A DNA stretch of 64,000 bases from Sinorhizobium arboris LMG 14919 (GCF_000427465.1 NZ_ATYB01000014.1:1511570-1575569); one strand, 5' to 3'; shown: positions 54,337-63,069, numbered from the stretch's first letter. Notes: generated by a model not told the origin, from the sequence alone. Made by a program: numbers and translations.

Positions 54337-54621
54337 TCAGCGTGTGCGAGGACCCGTTGGTCGCTCAAATTCGCGCCAGTGCGCGGCAATCGCTTCGGGA
54401 ACTGTCTTGTACCCGGTGGCGCGCATTGATGGCGGTTCGTCGAGAAACAGATCGACCGACAAAGCGAATTGCTCAGCGGTGACGGTGCGGGTTCGACTTT
54501 CAGCCAAAGTGACTGCTTCACTTTGTTGGAGGTGATAAAGGCCAGTATCCAGATCTCGGAAGATCCTGTGGATAACGACGCAACCTTGGTGGCGCTCCCA
54601 GATGTCGTGCTTTTCAAACAT
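54337..54621 (-). CDS. Small protein of unknown function
   Basis: The 94-residue product (MFEKHDIWERHQGCVVIHRI) has a strand-rich first half and a final helix ending AIAAHWREFERPT. The ATG at 54621 is preferred. It lies between broken phage genes on the same strand but does not look like a structural phage protein; it may be a later insertion. Confidence 0.55.
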   Translation of the reverse strand: MFEKHDIWERHQGCVVIHRIFRDLDTGLYHLQQSEAVTLAESRTRTVTAEQFALSVDLFLDEPPSMRATGYKTVPEAIAAHWREFERPTGPRTR

Positions 54622-54732
54622 GGATGCTTCGCGCCGAGCGCGCCGAGTTATTCGAGGTGTATCGCTCTCCACTAGCAGTCCAAGCAAATTTGGCAAGCTC
54701 TAGGAGGGTCGCCCGGCAGTCCCCCGCCGGGC

Positions 54733-55080
54733 TTAGTTATCAGGGCTGCGTTGCCAGCTCTTCGAGAGCGGCGACGATCTCGTCCTTGGTGGACGGGTCT
54801 TTTCGCCGAGCAGCTTCTTGGCAACCGACTTGAAGGACATGAACTGCACGTTCTGGTCCTTGGCCATTTCGAGCACTTCGAGTGCCGTCTTCGGGCCGTC
54901 GCCGTCCTGGTTGGCGGCAGCCTTCGAGACGCCCTCAATCTTGAGGAAGCGAAGGCGCTTGGCCTTTGCGAGATCGACGCCTTCAAGGTCGACGTCGCGG
55001 GTCTCACCCGGTCGGATGTAGGCCGCCCGCCCCTGGGAGCGGACGCCCTGCAGCGCCTTGCCGTTGTTGGTGACCTTCAT
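54733..55080 (-). pseudogene. Phage structural protein with shifted C-terminus
   Basis: The frame (MKVTNNGKALQGVRSQGRAA) encodes 115 residues, but its last 30 look random. Adding one base near 54800 restores DPSTKDEIVAALEELATQ and a stop at about 54741. The natural protein was about 113 residues, of the small head-decoration type with a basic leader. The single-base loss suggests decay. Confidence 0.6.
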
Positions 55081-55094
55081 GGCTGATCCTCTGG

Positions 55095-55370
55095 TTACGG
55101 AGCGGTGATTTCGTCGCAATAGGCGGCAGCACCGGGCAGACGCCATTCGGTACCGCCGGTACGGGCGATGATGCCGGTCTCGAAGCCCATGATGGACTTC
55201 TGGCGCGGCTGGAGCACACGGGGTGGCATCGGCAGATGGAAACGGAGAACCTCCGAATCCCGGCAATCCACGACCATGCGGCCGCCGCCGTCCTGAGAGG
55301 CATTCGCCAGCTCGCGCAGCGGCTGAATGTCGAGCTGCTGCCCGGTTTCCGCCGTGTAGACGTAAGCGTG
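55095..55370 (-). pseudogene. Fragment of a phage decoration or capsid-associated protein
   Basis: In one frame this reads YVYTAETGQQLDIQPLRELA, then RMVVDCRDSEVLRFHLPMPP and CDEITAP with a TAA. It lacks a start. The upstream frame belongs to the end of the DUF2213 protein, so a deletion or shift has joined two genes. Confidence 0.55.
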
Positions 55371-56016
55371 CCGACCACCGTGGCACCCTGGTCGGTTACT
55401 TCAACCGGGATGCCATCGACGGTAATCGTCTTCAGGGTCATGATCTTGTCGTTTTTCGGTTTCTGATCACTGGTGAACGGGGCAGCGCCCCACGACCTCA
55501 CACCGTCGCCGATGCGAGCTTGTGATCCGGCGCGACCGCGCTGCACGATGGCGACGTGGTTGATCCGGATATCCTTCTGAATGGCATCGTATTTCTCGCC
55601 TTCGGGCGTGGCGGTTCCCATGCGAGATCGCAGGTGTAGCCGGCCGAGAGCTCACGCTTGCCGCCCTCGATTTCGCCGATGGTGGCGCCGTCCATGACGA
55701 TGGACGCGGATGAATTCACCGTCGCGGGCGACCTCGTCGCCGATCGGGCGACGGAGAACGCTTTCCAGTTGTCGGCCGTCACCGCCTCGTCCGGATGATC
55801 GTTCGTCACCGGCTTGTGCGCGTAGCTGCCGAGGCTTGCCTTGTCGAAGACCTGATCCTCGGGCCGATAGACCTTCACGACCTGCATTTCCGGCTTGCCG
55901 ACCTCATGACCGGCATAGAGCTGGATGCCGGTGGACGCGGTGCGAACGTCCGCAACAAGGTAGCCGTCAGCGGTCCGTCGCGTGCCCGCGATCGGTGCAA
56001 GGTCAGTAAATTTCAT
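55371..56016 (-). pseudogene. Broken DUF2213 phage prohead protease gene
   Basis: The frame starts MKFTDLAPIAGTRRTADGYL and contains GHEVGKPEMQVVKVYRPED and SYAHKPVTNDHP, typical of DUF2213 scaffold proteases. A pair of shifts near 55710-55750 and a third near 55620 break it. The last part continues as YDAIQKDIRINHVAIVQRGR and TLKTITVDGIPVEVTDQGA. The gene is dead. Confidence 0.75.
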
Positions 56017-56081
56017 TGTGGTCAATCCTTGCCGCGTGCTACCCGCGATTGCGTGCGGGAAGTAGGGGATGGAGAATCTCG

Positions 56082-56393
56082 GTGAATTTCGACACGCTAG
56101 AATTTGACGAAATCGCAGCGAAGCTGAGAAGCAATGGCTGGACGATCAAATACATCTGGTCCGGTGAGCGCGACGCCTCCAGGAACTGGCTATCAGAGAG
56201 GCATGGGATTACGGCGACCGGAGTCGATGGCGCTTACTCGTTTTGGATTGTCGACGATTCTTGGGAACCTCCGGCGACTGCGCGAAGCATTTACGACGCA
56301 TGGTACAACTTCGGTTTCGAGCTGGAGATCGACCCCGAGCTAACGCCGGAGCGAGTCAACGCCCGACGTGGTCAGAGGCTAGAGAAAGAATGA
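56082..56393 (+). CDS. Small immunity-like protein
   Basis: The 103-residue protein starts with GTG eight bases after GGAG and reads FDTLEFDEIAAKLRSNGWTI, then WSGERDASRNW. It is acidic and single-domain. The stop overlaps the next start (ATGA), so the two form a small operon. No family is named; the location between phage relics and near other immunity-like genes suggests an antitoxin role. Confidence 0.6.
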   Translation: MNFDTLEFDEIAAKLRSNGWTIKYIWSGERDASRNWLSERHGITATGVDGAYSFWIVDDSWEPPATARSIYDAWYNFGFELEIDPELTPERVNARRGQRLEKE

Positions 56394-56785
56394 AATTAGC
56401 GGTGTTCAACGAGTGCTACTGGCTTCACGACGCATCACTTCTCGATTTCCGCTATGAGACTGGGACAATCACATTCCGAACAGAGCTATACTACAATCTC
56501 GGCATGCCCGGGCCGCTTCCGCCGCCTGGGCCCAACGACTACGCAACCGGCATTGTCATAATGTCCGGTGTCCGCATTGTCGCGGGAGATCTACAGGACT
56601 TTGCCACGAGCCTCGACGGCGAAATACTATCTCTTCTGCCGCTCCCCTCGTCGTCTCCTTTCTCGGACCGTATTCAGCTCAATGCGATGTTGTGGTTGGG
56701 GCCCGGCGACAGGCCTGACATCTTTGCCCGTCTTGATTTCGAGCTAGAGGACATCGTCATCACCTTCAGAACCTCCCAACCGTAA
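56390..56785 (+). CDS. Small immunity-like protein
   Basis: The 131-residue protein (MKLAVFNECYWLHDASLLDF) has an early histidine-aspartate helix, W-x-HDA, and a later set of strands. Such early HDA segments are common in immunity families like Imm50, but I cannot confirm it. It is coupled to the preceding gene and lies 34 bases before the first Imm45-like gene. Confidence 0.6.
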   Translation: MKLAVFNECYWLHDASLLDFRYETGTITFRTELYYNLGMPGPLPPPGPNDYATGIVIMSGVRIVAGDLQDFATSLDGEILSLLPLPSSSPFSDRIQLNAMLWLGPGDRPDIFARLDFELEDIVITFRTSQP

Positions 56786-56819
56786 AAGAGATGTCCTAAA
56801 GCTGCAGGAGGCGGAATCA

Positions 56820-57131
56820 ATGCAAAAGCTGGTGGACCTTGAAGAGCCACAAATCTGGCGCGGCGCTATCTTCCGCGTCAAAGGCTCTCACCCTTACGAA
56901 GAGCTCGTAGACTTTATGGTCGTCGAAACGACTGACGCAGCACGCCCGCTTGGGATTATGGTGGCAACAGGTTATAGCGCTGGACACACGATCGCTCATC
57001 TTCCGCCGGAGGCAATCGTCTTACGAACCAAGTCCATTTCTACGGCTTGGCTCACGGCGAATTGGTCAAAGTGGGTCTACCCTGATTGCCCGATCGACCA
57101 AGTGCTCTTTATGAAAAAATACGTGATTTGA
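56820..57131 (+). CDS. Imm45-like immunity protein, copy 1
   Basis: The 103-residue protein (MQKLVDLEEPQIWRGAIFRV) resembles the Imm45 family by its start, EELVDFMVVE strand and SISTAWLTANWSKWVYPDC segment. It differs from copy 2 at four residues (A/V, P/Q, T/K, K/N), with one silent change besides. Its end overlaps, tail to tail, the portal remnant. The toxin it would block is not in the window. Confidence 0.7.
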   Translation: MQKLVDLEEPQIWRGAIFRVKGSHPYEELVDFMVVETTDAARPLGIMVATGYSAGHTIAHLPPEAIVLRTKSISTAWLTANWSKWVYPDCPIDQVLFMKKYVI

Positions 57132-57241
57132 TCAGCACCGGCGGCTGCGCGCACTTCGTCATCGTCCGGCTCCTGCTCACTCAACTTACCGTACTCTTCA
57201 ATCGCAGCATCGAGCCCAGGCAGCGATCCGTCCTCAATGAA
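57132..57241 (-). pseudogene. Portal protein C-terminal scrap in repeat copy 1
   Basis: In the minus direction the segment encodes the last roughly 37 residues of the DUF1073 portal (LDAAIEEYGKLSEQEPDDDE). It is a duplicate of the end of the longer portal remnant at 60218. Confidence 0.7.
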
Positions 57242-57243
57242 GA

Positions 57244-57360
57244 AACCTGCAAGCTCAATGCTGTCGATCCGCTGGCCTACCTGGCCAGCACGCTCACCGC
57301 CTTGTCAATGGCCACAAGCAGAGCCGGGTGAATGAGCTTATACCGTGGAATTACGCAGGA
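57244..57360 (+). pseudogene. IS66-family transposase C-terminal remnant
   Basis: The frame reads ETCKLNAVDPLAYLASTLTA, the close of IS66 TnpC proteins. After a one-base shift near 57303 it continues NGHKQSRVNELIPWNYA, the usual end. Only the last 40 residues remain. It directly abuts the first 430-bp repeat. Confidence 0.75.
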
Positions 57361-57407
57361 CGAACAAGCGACTGAAGTGTGCTGTCGGCCCATTGCGGGC
57401 ACCGCTC

Positions 57408-57752
57408 CTACCTGCTCAGTAGAACTCGCGCGTTCTTTAACGTCTCATCGAGACGTATTCGGTGTTTCCCTTGACCGATCTTGTTGCGATATTCCGCGAT
57501 GGGAACTTTGACAATATCTTCGGCGCAAAGCGGTATCTTTCCGCGAGGAACCTGGAACGACATAACAAGTTGGTCGTCGCATAGCAGTGTGAAGAGGTCT
57601 TCGCCCTGTTCGGGTATCTCATTTAGGACATGGAAGACGGAGCCACCTATACCTAGCGATTGAACAAGTTCTAAAAGAGCAGCGTCTCGTTCGAATTTAG
57701 CGGGCTGAAGCCTTCTATATCCTTCAAAACGATTTGTGAGGCGGGGGGGCAT
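57408..57752 (-). CDS. Small protein of unknown function
   Basis: The 114-residue frame (MPPRLTNRFEGYRRLQPAKF) has a helical N-terminal half, then strands around FTLLCDDQLVMSFQVPRGKI. No family is recognised. It has lower GC than the core genes. It might be immunity-like but is on the opposite strand to most of them. Confidence 0.5.
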   Translation of the reverse strand: MPPRLTNRFEGYRRLQPAKFERDAALLELVQSLGIGGSVFHVLNEIPEQGEDLFTLLCDDQLVMSFQVPRGKIPLCAEDIVKVPIAEYRNKIGQGKHRIRLDETLKNARVLLSR

Positions 57753-57915
57753 GAGGACGTCCGGTTTAGTGGGCTGGGCAGTCTTTTAGTAAACCGTGGC
57801 AAGTAGTCCTGCAATCACCGCAGATGGCGCATTCTTGCCATCTCTATCAAAGCGGTAGTGCTCGAAACGAGCCAACGCTCTTGGTCAATGTGCGAGGGCG
57901 ACAGCGCTTACGATT

Positions 57916-57954
57916 GAGCTGCTGATTGAACGCAGTAAACAGATGCTCCCATGA
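57916..57954 (+). pseudogene. Tail of a second copy of the gene at 62803
   Basis: Thirteen codons, ELLIERSKQMLP and stop, match the end of the protein at 62803 (ELLIERSKQFLP). Similarity extends about 35 bases past the stop. The rest of this copy is lost. Confidence 0.6.
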
Positions 57955-58001
57955 GGTTGGCGAGCTACCGGGCTGCTCTACGCCGACAGGAAAGGAGTGT
58001 C

Positions 58002-58298
58002 ATGGGAATTGAAGACCAGACGGTTTGTATCGAGAAAGCGCGCGCCGAAATTCGCGAGGTGCTGCTTCACTCCTGGGATCCCGTCGGCATATCCGATCTT
58101 CCGGAGGCAAGGGACGAGTACGACGTTTATGCCGACGTCGTTCTCGGTATGCTCGTCAACGAGGGCGCTGCCCGAGAAGACATTGCAAACTACCTCCTCG
58201 AAATAGCCACAGAGCACATGGGGCTCAGCGATAACGGCTTGGTCGAGCGATGCGAACGTGCAGCAAGAACAGTCGTCTCGCTCCGGGGCAGTTTGTGA
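58002..58298 (+). CDS. DUF1871-like small protein
   Basis: The 98-residue protein starts at 58002, six bases after AAGGAG. It has the pattern WDPVGISDLPEARDEYDVYA, then EIATEHMGL, which I recall from the DUF1871 family, seen near toxins and phages. It is probably a helical immunity-like protein. It lies directly after the relic tail at 57916. Confidence 0.65.
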   Translation: MGIEDQTVCIEKARAEIREVLLHSWDPVGISDLPEARDEYDVYADVVLGMLVNEGAAREDIANYLLEIATEHMGLSDNGLVERCERAARTVVSLRGSL

Positions 58299-58315
58299 GC
58301 GATTGCGTCGAACTG

Positions 58316-58345
58316 GTTGCAGGCCCGGGAATCGAACCCGGTCTT
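58316..58345 (-). other. tRNA T-arm-like 3' fragment
   Basis: Read on the minus strand, the sequence can form a T-arm CCGGG-TTCGATT-CCCGG followed by GCCTGCA, A and CCA, as at a tRNA 3' end. The 5' half of a cloverleaf is absent. It could be an old attachment-site half or chance. No direct partner was found in the window. Confidence 0.3.
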
Positions 58346-58391
58346 TCGTGGTCTGGAGCCTGTCGACGCCAATTTTGAAAAGCGGCAACAT

Positions 58392-58982
58392 ATGGACATC
58401 AACAGCATTCGAGATCGCGCGCAAGGCGTCGACAGCGGCCCTGTTACTGAACAGGAGCTTGAATTTGCCCGCCATATATTGCGGTCGGGTGAGGGCGACA
58501 TTGGAGCCGCCTTGTTCATTGTCGGACTTTGCGGCGCTCACGGCGATGCGCCACTGATCGAGCCGTACCTCCGCGGCAATCACAAAGACGTTCATGGCGA
58601 GTTGGCCCTCAAGTCACTGTGCCGCTACCTGGGCTTAATCGACCGATATCGAGCGGTCGTTCGAAAATACATCTTGGCCGACGGCGATCTCGACTTCGGC
58701 GGAAGCAAAATGGCCGCCATACACTTAGCCCCGGAGTATCTGTTGAATTTCAGAGACGAAGATGTCGAAAAGACGCTGCTTGTGATCTTCTGCGATTTTC
58801 AGAATCGTGACCGAAGCGCGGCGCGGCACGCGCTTGTTAAAATCCTCGGACTTCGCGGAGAGCTCAAGGATCCTCTTGGGCTGCGGACGGATACCGATCC
58901 GGACGCCTCGCTCATAATAGCGGCCGCTTGTAGGGGCTTCGACTTAGAACGGCTCGACTTAGTGGCTGGCTTCCCGAATTGA
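58392..58982 (+). CDS. Helical repeat-like immunity candidate
   Basis: The 196-residue protein starts at the ATG at 58392. It is almost wholly helical, with paired helices (FARHILRSGEGDIGAALFIV, then LALKSLCRYLGLIDRY) like a short HEAT solenoid. Solenoid proteins of this size are common as toxin antidotes. No partner toxin is adjacent. Confidence 0.6.
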   Translation: MDINSIRDRAQGVDSGPVTEQELEFARHILRSGEGDIGAALFIVGLCGAHGDAPLIEPYLRGNHKDVHGELALKSLCRYLGLIDRYRAVVRKYILADGDLDFGGSKMAAIHLAPEYLLNFRDEDVEKTLLVIFCDFQNRDRSAARHALVKILGLRGELKDPLGLRTDTDPDASLIIAAACRGFDLERLDLVAGFPN

Positions 58983-59104
58983 GCCGAGCATGGCACCCGG
59001 CTGACCAGTTGACCTGCCTGCGTTCTCAACCGTCTGTTGAAAAAGATGCTCATGCGCTGACGCTGGGTCTTCGCAAACCAGCCCCTCGCGCATAAGCTCG
59101 GAGC

Positions 59105-59536
59105 ATGAAGTTCAGAGAGTTGACATCTATCGGCCACAACATCGCCGACTCTTTCGCAAGCGGGATGGGCTTCTTGATTGGCGTCTACGAGATGGATGTA
59201 TTTCGAGAGGCTGCCGCAAGTCCTGAGGGGTTCATTTTGGTTGATTTCATCGCTGGCACTTCTACAGGCGCTCAGCCTTCAGACTCGTTAGCCAAAGCGA
59301 TCTCACTTTATGCACGAGCCTTGGACGGGCTCTGCCAGCGACATGGAAGTAGAGCTGAAGCTTTCCGCGAGCTAAAAACCCGCTACTCGCTGGATTCGCG
59401 AGGGCCCCGTTTCGTGGTCACGGTCGAAGACCAAAGTGGCCGTCGCTCGGTGGATGAATATCTCGGGCTGCCGGGCAGACGCGTAATGGAACTGGACGAC
59501 CTAGGTCGAGTTCGCCCCAAGCGGCGGTATACCTAG
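59105..59536 (+). CDS. Small soluble protein, immunity-like
   Basis: The 143-residue protein (MKFRELTSIGHNIADSFASG) has a beta-rich first half with FILVDFIAGTS and ends in a basic tail. The nearest GGAG is only four bases before the ATG, so the start is uncertain. No family is recognised. It is the last gene before the second Imm45-like copy. Confidence 0.55.
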   Translation: MKFRELTSIGHNIADSFASGMGFLIGVYEMDVFREAAASPEGFILVDFIAGTSTGAQPSDSLAKAISLYARALDGLCQRHGSRAEAFRELKTRYSLDSRGPRFVVTVEDQSGRRSVDEYLGLPGRRVMELDDLGRVRPKRRYT

Positions 59537-59614
59537 AAGACAGCTGGATGAGTCTGGACCTAGTAGCAGACGGTGCGGAACGGGAAACTCGCCGGGGAAA
59601 AGGGCGCTTTTCTC

Positions 59615-59866
59615 CTATGCGCCGAATGTGAGCCTTCGGCGAACGTCAGAAGGTTCAACGTCAAACCCAGTCGCACGCCCCCCGCTCCAATTAATGCCAA
59701 CCCTTATGGAGTCTTCCTCCAAGCCTTCCAGCCACCTGTCGCGGAACACCGCCAGGCTGATAGCAAGGAGTCTCAGCAGGCTCAGTGCGACCGTGGCTCG
59801 TAAATCGCCGTCTCGTCCTCTCGCGGCCTTATTCCCTTGAACGCTGCATGCCGCAGCTCCCGTCAT
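59615..59866 (-). CDS. Possible small protein
   Basis: An 83-residue frame reads LSLLRLLAISLAVFRDRWLE, then INWSGGRATGFDVEPSDV. It looks like a helix and strand, not a shadow. The start is unclear. Its 5' end lies close to the second 430-bp repeat and may be truncated by it. Confidence 0.4.
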   Translation of the reverse strand: MTGAAACSVQGNKAARGRDGDLRATVALSLLRLLAISLAVFRDRWLEGLEEDSIRVGINWSGGRATGFDVEPSDVRRRLTFGA

Positions 59867-59911
59867 CCGTCCAGGCGCGATACTCGACTTCGGCGACGAG
59901 AACCGGCTCGA

Positions 59912-60341
59912 GGAATCAATGCAAAAGCTGGTGGACCTTGAAGAGCCACAAATCTGGCGCGGCGCTATCTTCCGCGTCAAAGGCTCTCACCCTTACGAAG
60001 AGCTTGTAGACTTTATGGTCGTCGAAACGACTGACGCAGCACGCCCGCTTGGGATTATGGTGGCAACAGGTTATAGCGCTGGACACACGATCGTTCATCT
60101 TCAGCCGGAGGCAATCGTCTTACGAACCAAGTCCATTTCTACGGCTTGGCTCAAGGCGAATTGGTCAAAGTGGGTCTACCCTGATTGCCCGATCGACCAA
60201 GTGCTCTTTATGAAAAATTACGTGATTTGATCAGCACCGGCGGCTGCGCGGACTTCGTCATCGTCCGGCTCCTGCTCACTCAACTTACCGTACTCTTCAA
60301 TCGCAGCATCGAGCCCAGGCAGCGATCCGTCCTCAATGAAG
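59912..60341. repeat. 430-bp direct repeat, copy 2
   Basis: Matches 56813-57242 with about six mismatches, offset 3,099 bases. Here the portal gene continues beyond the right edge, so this copy holds the older junction. Confidence 0.95.
59919..60230 (+). CDS. Imm45-like immunity protein, copy 2
   Basis: The 103-residue protein matches copy 1 except for four residues. The last bases overlap the portal end by 13 bases on the other strand, so the portal stop lies within this gene. Recent duplication or gene conversion is likely, given the identity. The toxin partner is absent. Confidence 0.7.
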   Translation: MQKLVDLEEPQIWRGAIFRVKGSHPYEELVDFMVVETTDAARPLGIMVATGYSAGHTIVHLQPEAIVLRTKSISTAWLKANWSKWVYPDCPIDQVLFMKNYVI

Positions 60342-61575
60342 GTGTTGACCAGAGCATCAGAGACGGCATCGCGCGGGATGATCTCCTGTCCAGGCGACGT
60401 TCCGACCAGTTGGCGGGCAGCATCGGCCTTCGTCTTGAACACGTCGGCCTTTTCCTTTTCCGACATGCCCCAGAGCGGTGCCCACTCGTTATAGATGTCC
60501 GGATCGCGAGAGCCGAGCGCGCTCCGGATGAGGCACTCGTCGAGGCGCGCCATCGCCGGCGTCATCTCGACGGTCTGCATTGCCTGCAGTCGGTCGTAAT
60601 AGTTGCGCAGGTCGCTTTCACCAGTGGCGTTCATGCCGGCCGGAGACTGTCTGAGCAATCGGGTAGCCGGATTGTCGGCGGCGCCCGAGACGATCTGCAG
60701 GAACGACATCAGGACGTCGGGCAGCGTGGCGAAGCTCGCCGTCTTCTGCTTGTACTCCTCTTCCTTGTCGAGGAGGAGGTCGCCGTTGATGCCCTTGGCC
60801 GTGGCAGTGAGCGTGTAGCGCTCGAAGATCTTGGCCCGGTACCGCTCATCGCCGAGGTTCTGCATGAAATCCGGGATGCGGATCACGTTGACCTTGGCCT
60901 CGAAGACGAGGCTGGCGATGTTCGCCGCGGTACCGTCGGCCTGCTTGATCGCATCGACGGCGGACAGAACACTGTCGCCCCAGCCGGCATAGGTCGTGGT
61001 GACGATATCCTCGTCCGGCTGCTAGCTGCCGTTGAAGATGACCAGGCGCGACGGATGGATTTCGACCTGGGCGCCGTCGGCAGAGTTCAACAGGTAGACC
61101 TTCGGCTTGCCATACCACTCGGAAGCCGGATCACGATCGATCTCGCCGGCTGTGAGGTGTCGACGGGTCATGACCGTGAGATACTTCAGACCGCCCTTCC
61201 CGATGCGATCGACAACGAGCGGCTGTGTCAGGTCCTGGTCGCCGGTACCGATAACCATCGCAGCGCCGCCCCATAGGCGCGCCTTGATGCGGGTCTCCAG
61301 CAGCTTGCCCATGAGGTTGACCCGCTTTTCTTCGGCTTCGATCGCCTCGATCTGCGGCTTCTTCACCTGCCAGTCCCGCCAGGCACGGATGCTGTCGAAT
61401 GCCGGGATATCGACGATCTTCCGGGGGAGCCACCGCCGCGATAGGCGTTGAGCAGCTCCTCGTCGGTGAGCATCGGCATCGAATAGACGCTAGCCGCGGC
61501 CTTATCCCGGCCGGTTCCGAGACTGGAGACCATGTTTGTCAGGTTGTCGCGGACGAAAGCGATGATGTTTCCCAT
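60218..61575 (-). pseudogene. DUF1073 phage portal protein, disrupted
   Basis: About 450 codons of a portal protein run from MGNIIAFVRDNLTNMVSSLG to GADQIT. The middle parts include KKPQIEAIEAEEKRVNLMGK, then EIHPSRLVIFNGS, and VIRIPDFMQNLGDERYRAKI. A shift near 61430 and a TAG at 61022-61024 break it, and its C-terminus is replaced where the Imm45-like gene joins. The portal forms the DNA gate of the phage head. Confidence 0.8.
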
Positions 61576-61617
61576 GTCCGCTCCTAAGCGCTCGCGCGCG
61601 CAGCTTATAGCGTCCGA

Positions 61618-62034
61618 CTATCCAGTTCGGACTGGAACCGCAGCGAGAGCGGCGTCAATTTGCGCGTATGCTTCTAGCGCGCGTTCACGTTCGTCACGGA
61701 GAAATTGAGCATGCTTCCTGGCGAAGGCGTCCACTTCCTGCAGGGTATCGGGATAGCGTTCGCCTAAGCTCCAGAACAAGAATCCATGCCGGACCAGAGC
61801 CTCAACCTTAGCCCACTGCTTGCTGTCGGACTGCTTTGGCGGCTTGAACTTGCGCGTGAGGCCGATGCTTGGACCGCCACAATGAGGACACGGCAAAACG
61901 GGAGCCGATTTGCTCGCTCGCTTAAAGCTCTTACGACACTGAAAGCAGGCATAAGGGTGCAGGTATGCCAATCCGGGGACTCCACCTTTTTGGGCCGGAG
62001 TCGCATCGCCAAGTGTTTTCTGGTTGGTTTTCAT
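61618..62034 (-). CDS. Zinc-ribbon protein between phage remnants
   Basis: The 138-residue protein has CFQCRKSFKR and CPHCGG, a four-cysteine zinc site, then FKPPKQSDSKQWAKVEALVR and a long helix. I recall similar small proteins in Rhizobiales without known function. It is intact and lies between the broken terminase and portal genes on the same strand, so it may be cargo added after decay or an original phage gene. Confidence 0.65.
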   Translation of the reverse strand: MKTNQKTLGDATPAQKGGVPGLAYLHPYACFQCRKSFKRASKSAPVLPCPHCGGPSIGLTRKFKPPKQSDSKQWAKVEALVRHGFLFWSLGERYPDTLQEVDAFARKHAQFLRDERERALEAYAQIDAALAAVPVRTG

Positions 62035-62149
62035 CACAGTAGCTCGGGCGGGTCCTCAGTCGTGCCCTGTAAGATACCCAATGAGCCGCTTTCTACAATC
62101 TGGAAGCTAGACGTTCGCCAGCGTGTACGTGCTTGCGCCCAGCAGCGCA

Positions 62150-62690
62150 TTGAATGCCCGGCTCGTGCCTCGAGCGATGAAAACCAAGTCTCGTTCCAAG
62201 GTCCGCGGAGCACCCAGACGTTGCCCGCCGCCTGCGCAGAGAACGGGCTGAAACGCGTGGTCTTGTCGCCGGATTCGGGTGTCGCCCGAACCGTGAAGCC
62301 CGCGAGCAGCTTCGTAAGGTTGGTGACCTGCGATTTGCCGGCCTGCCCCGGGTCCTGAGGCAGAGAAATGTGCATTTCCTTGCCGTCGGCTTCGGCCGTG
62401 TTCTTTATCAGCCGCTCGACGCCGGTTGGCGACAGCCGATCGTGGCAGTGGTGAGCCATGATGTACCGGCCGTCCGGAAACTTTCCGATCTTGGTAGCGG
62501 CGGTCCAGTCCGGATCGTTGCTCTCGGTCTTGGGCGTTGCACCAAGGTCCCAGCCCCGCATCGAGCGCGCGCCGGCCGGGATGGCATCGACCACCTCGCA
62601 CCAGCCGCAGCGGAATAACAGCCCGGCCGATGCACGCGCTTGATCGGCGGCCGCTCTAGCGCTGCAAGGGTTCCGGGTCTTCGGCTACGG
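62150..62690 (-). pseudogene. Terminase large subunit C-terminal fragment
   Basis: The frame reads FRCGWCEVVDAIP, then MRGWDLGATPKTESNDPDWT and DPGQAGKSQVTNLTKLLAGF, followed by GPWNETWFSSLE. This is the nuclease half of a phage terminase, with the aspartates of WDLGAT and DPGQAGKS. The ATPase half is missing and the end is out of frame. It is the first gene of the decayed head module. Confidence 0.75.
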
Positions 62691-62802
62691 CGCGAATGGC
62701 CAGACACTAGACTACCTCTGACCTCAAGCCATGCTCAGAGATTATTGGGCGGGGACGCGGAAATGAGGCAGACCCCAGTACCGTACGCAAGGGAGACCAA
62801 GC

Positions 62803-63030
62803 TTGGAAGCTATCGAGATTGACGGGCGAAGATTTCGCCTGATCCGCGGCAGTGACGTTCAGCGTGATGGGATGTATCTGGAACTATCGGATACCGACGC
62901 TCAAAAAGCCTTAGCCGAAGTTTTTTACTCTGACGAAACGGGCCGAATGACCTTCTGGGCCCGTGAAGAAGACATCCCTTTCGAAGCGGTTGAACTGCTG
63001 ATTGAACGCAGCAAACAGTTTCTCCCGTGA
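62803..63030 (+). CDS. Small immunity-like protein
   Basis: The 75-residue protein (EAIEIDGRRFRLIRGSDVQR) starts at TTG eight bases after GGGAG. It has alternating strands and a final helix, VELLIERSKQFLP. A second copy of its tail survives at 57916, which suggests the gene was duplicated before part was lost. No family is recognised. Confidence 0.55.
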   Translation: MEAIEIDGRRFRLIRGSDVQRDGMYLELSDTDAQKALAEVFYSDETGRMTFWAREEDIPFEAVELLIERSKQFLP

Positions 63031-63069
63031 GCCTCTTGAGCTACCGAAATGCTCTGCGCCTGCAGTGAG

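Larger units (their letters stand above)
56813..57242. repeat. 430-bp direct repeat, copy 1
   Basis: Identical in layout to 59912-60341 with about six mismatches. It includes an Imm45-like gene and about 110 bases of the portal 3' end. The right edge meets the IS66 remnant. Confidence 0.95.

Noticed and set aside
57956..57985. Sequence resembling the antisense of an initiator tRNA D-arm (GAGCTACCGGGCTGCTC)
   Set aside because: No other tRNA parts lie in the right order, and the same position in the related flank after 63030 is diverged, so the match is probably chance.
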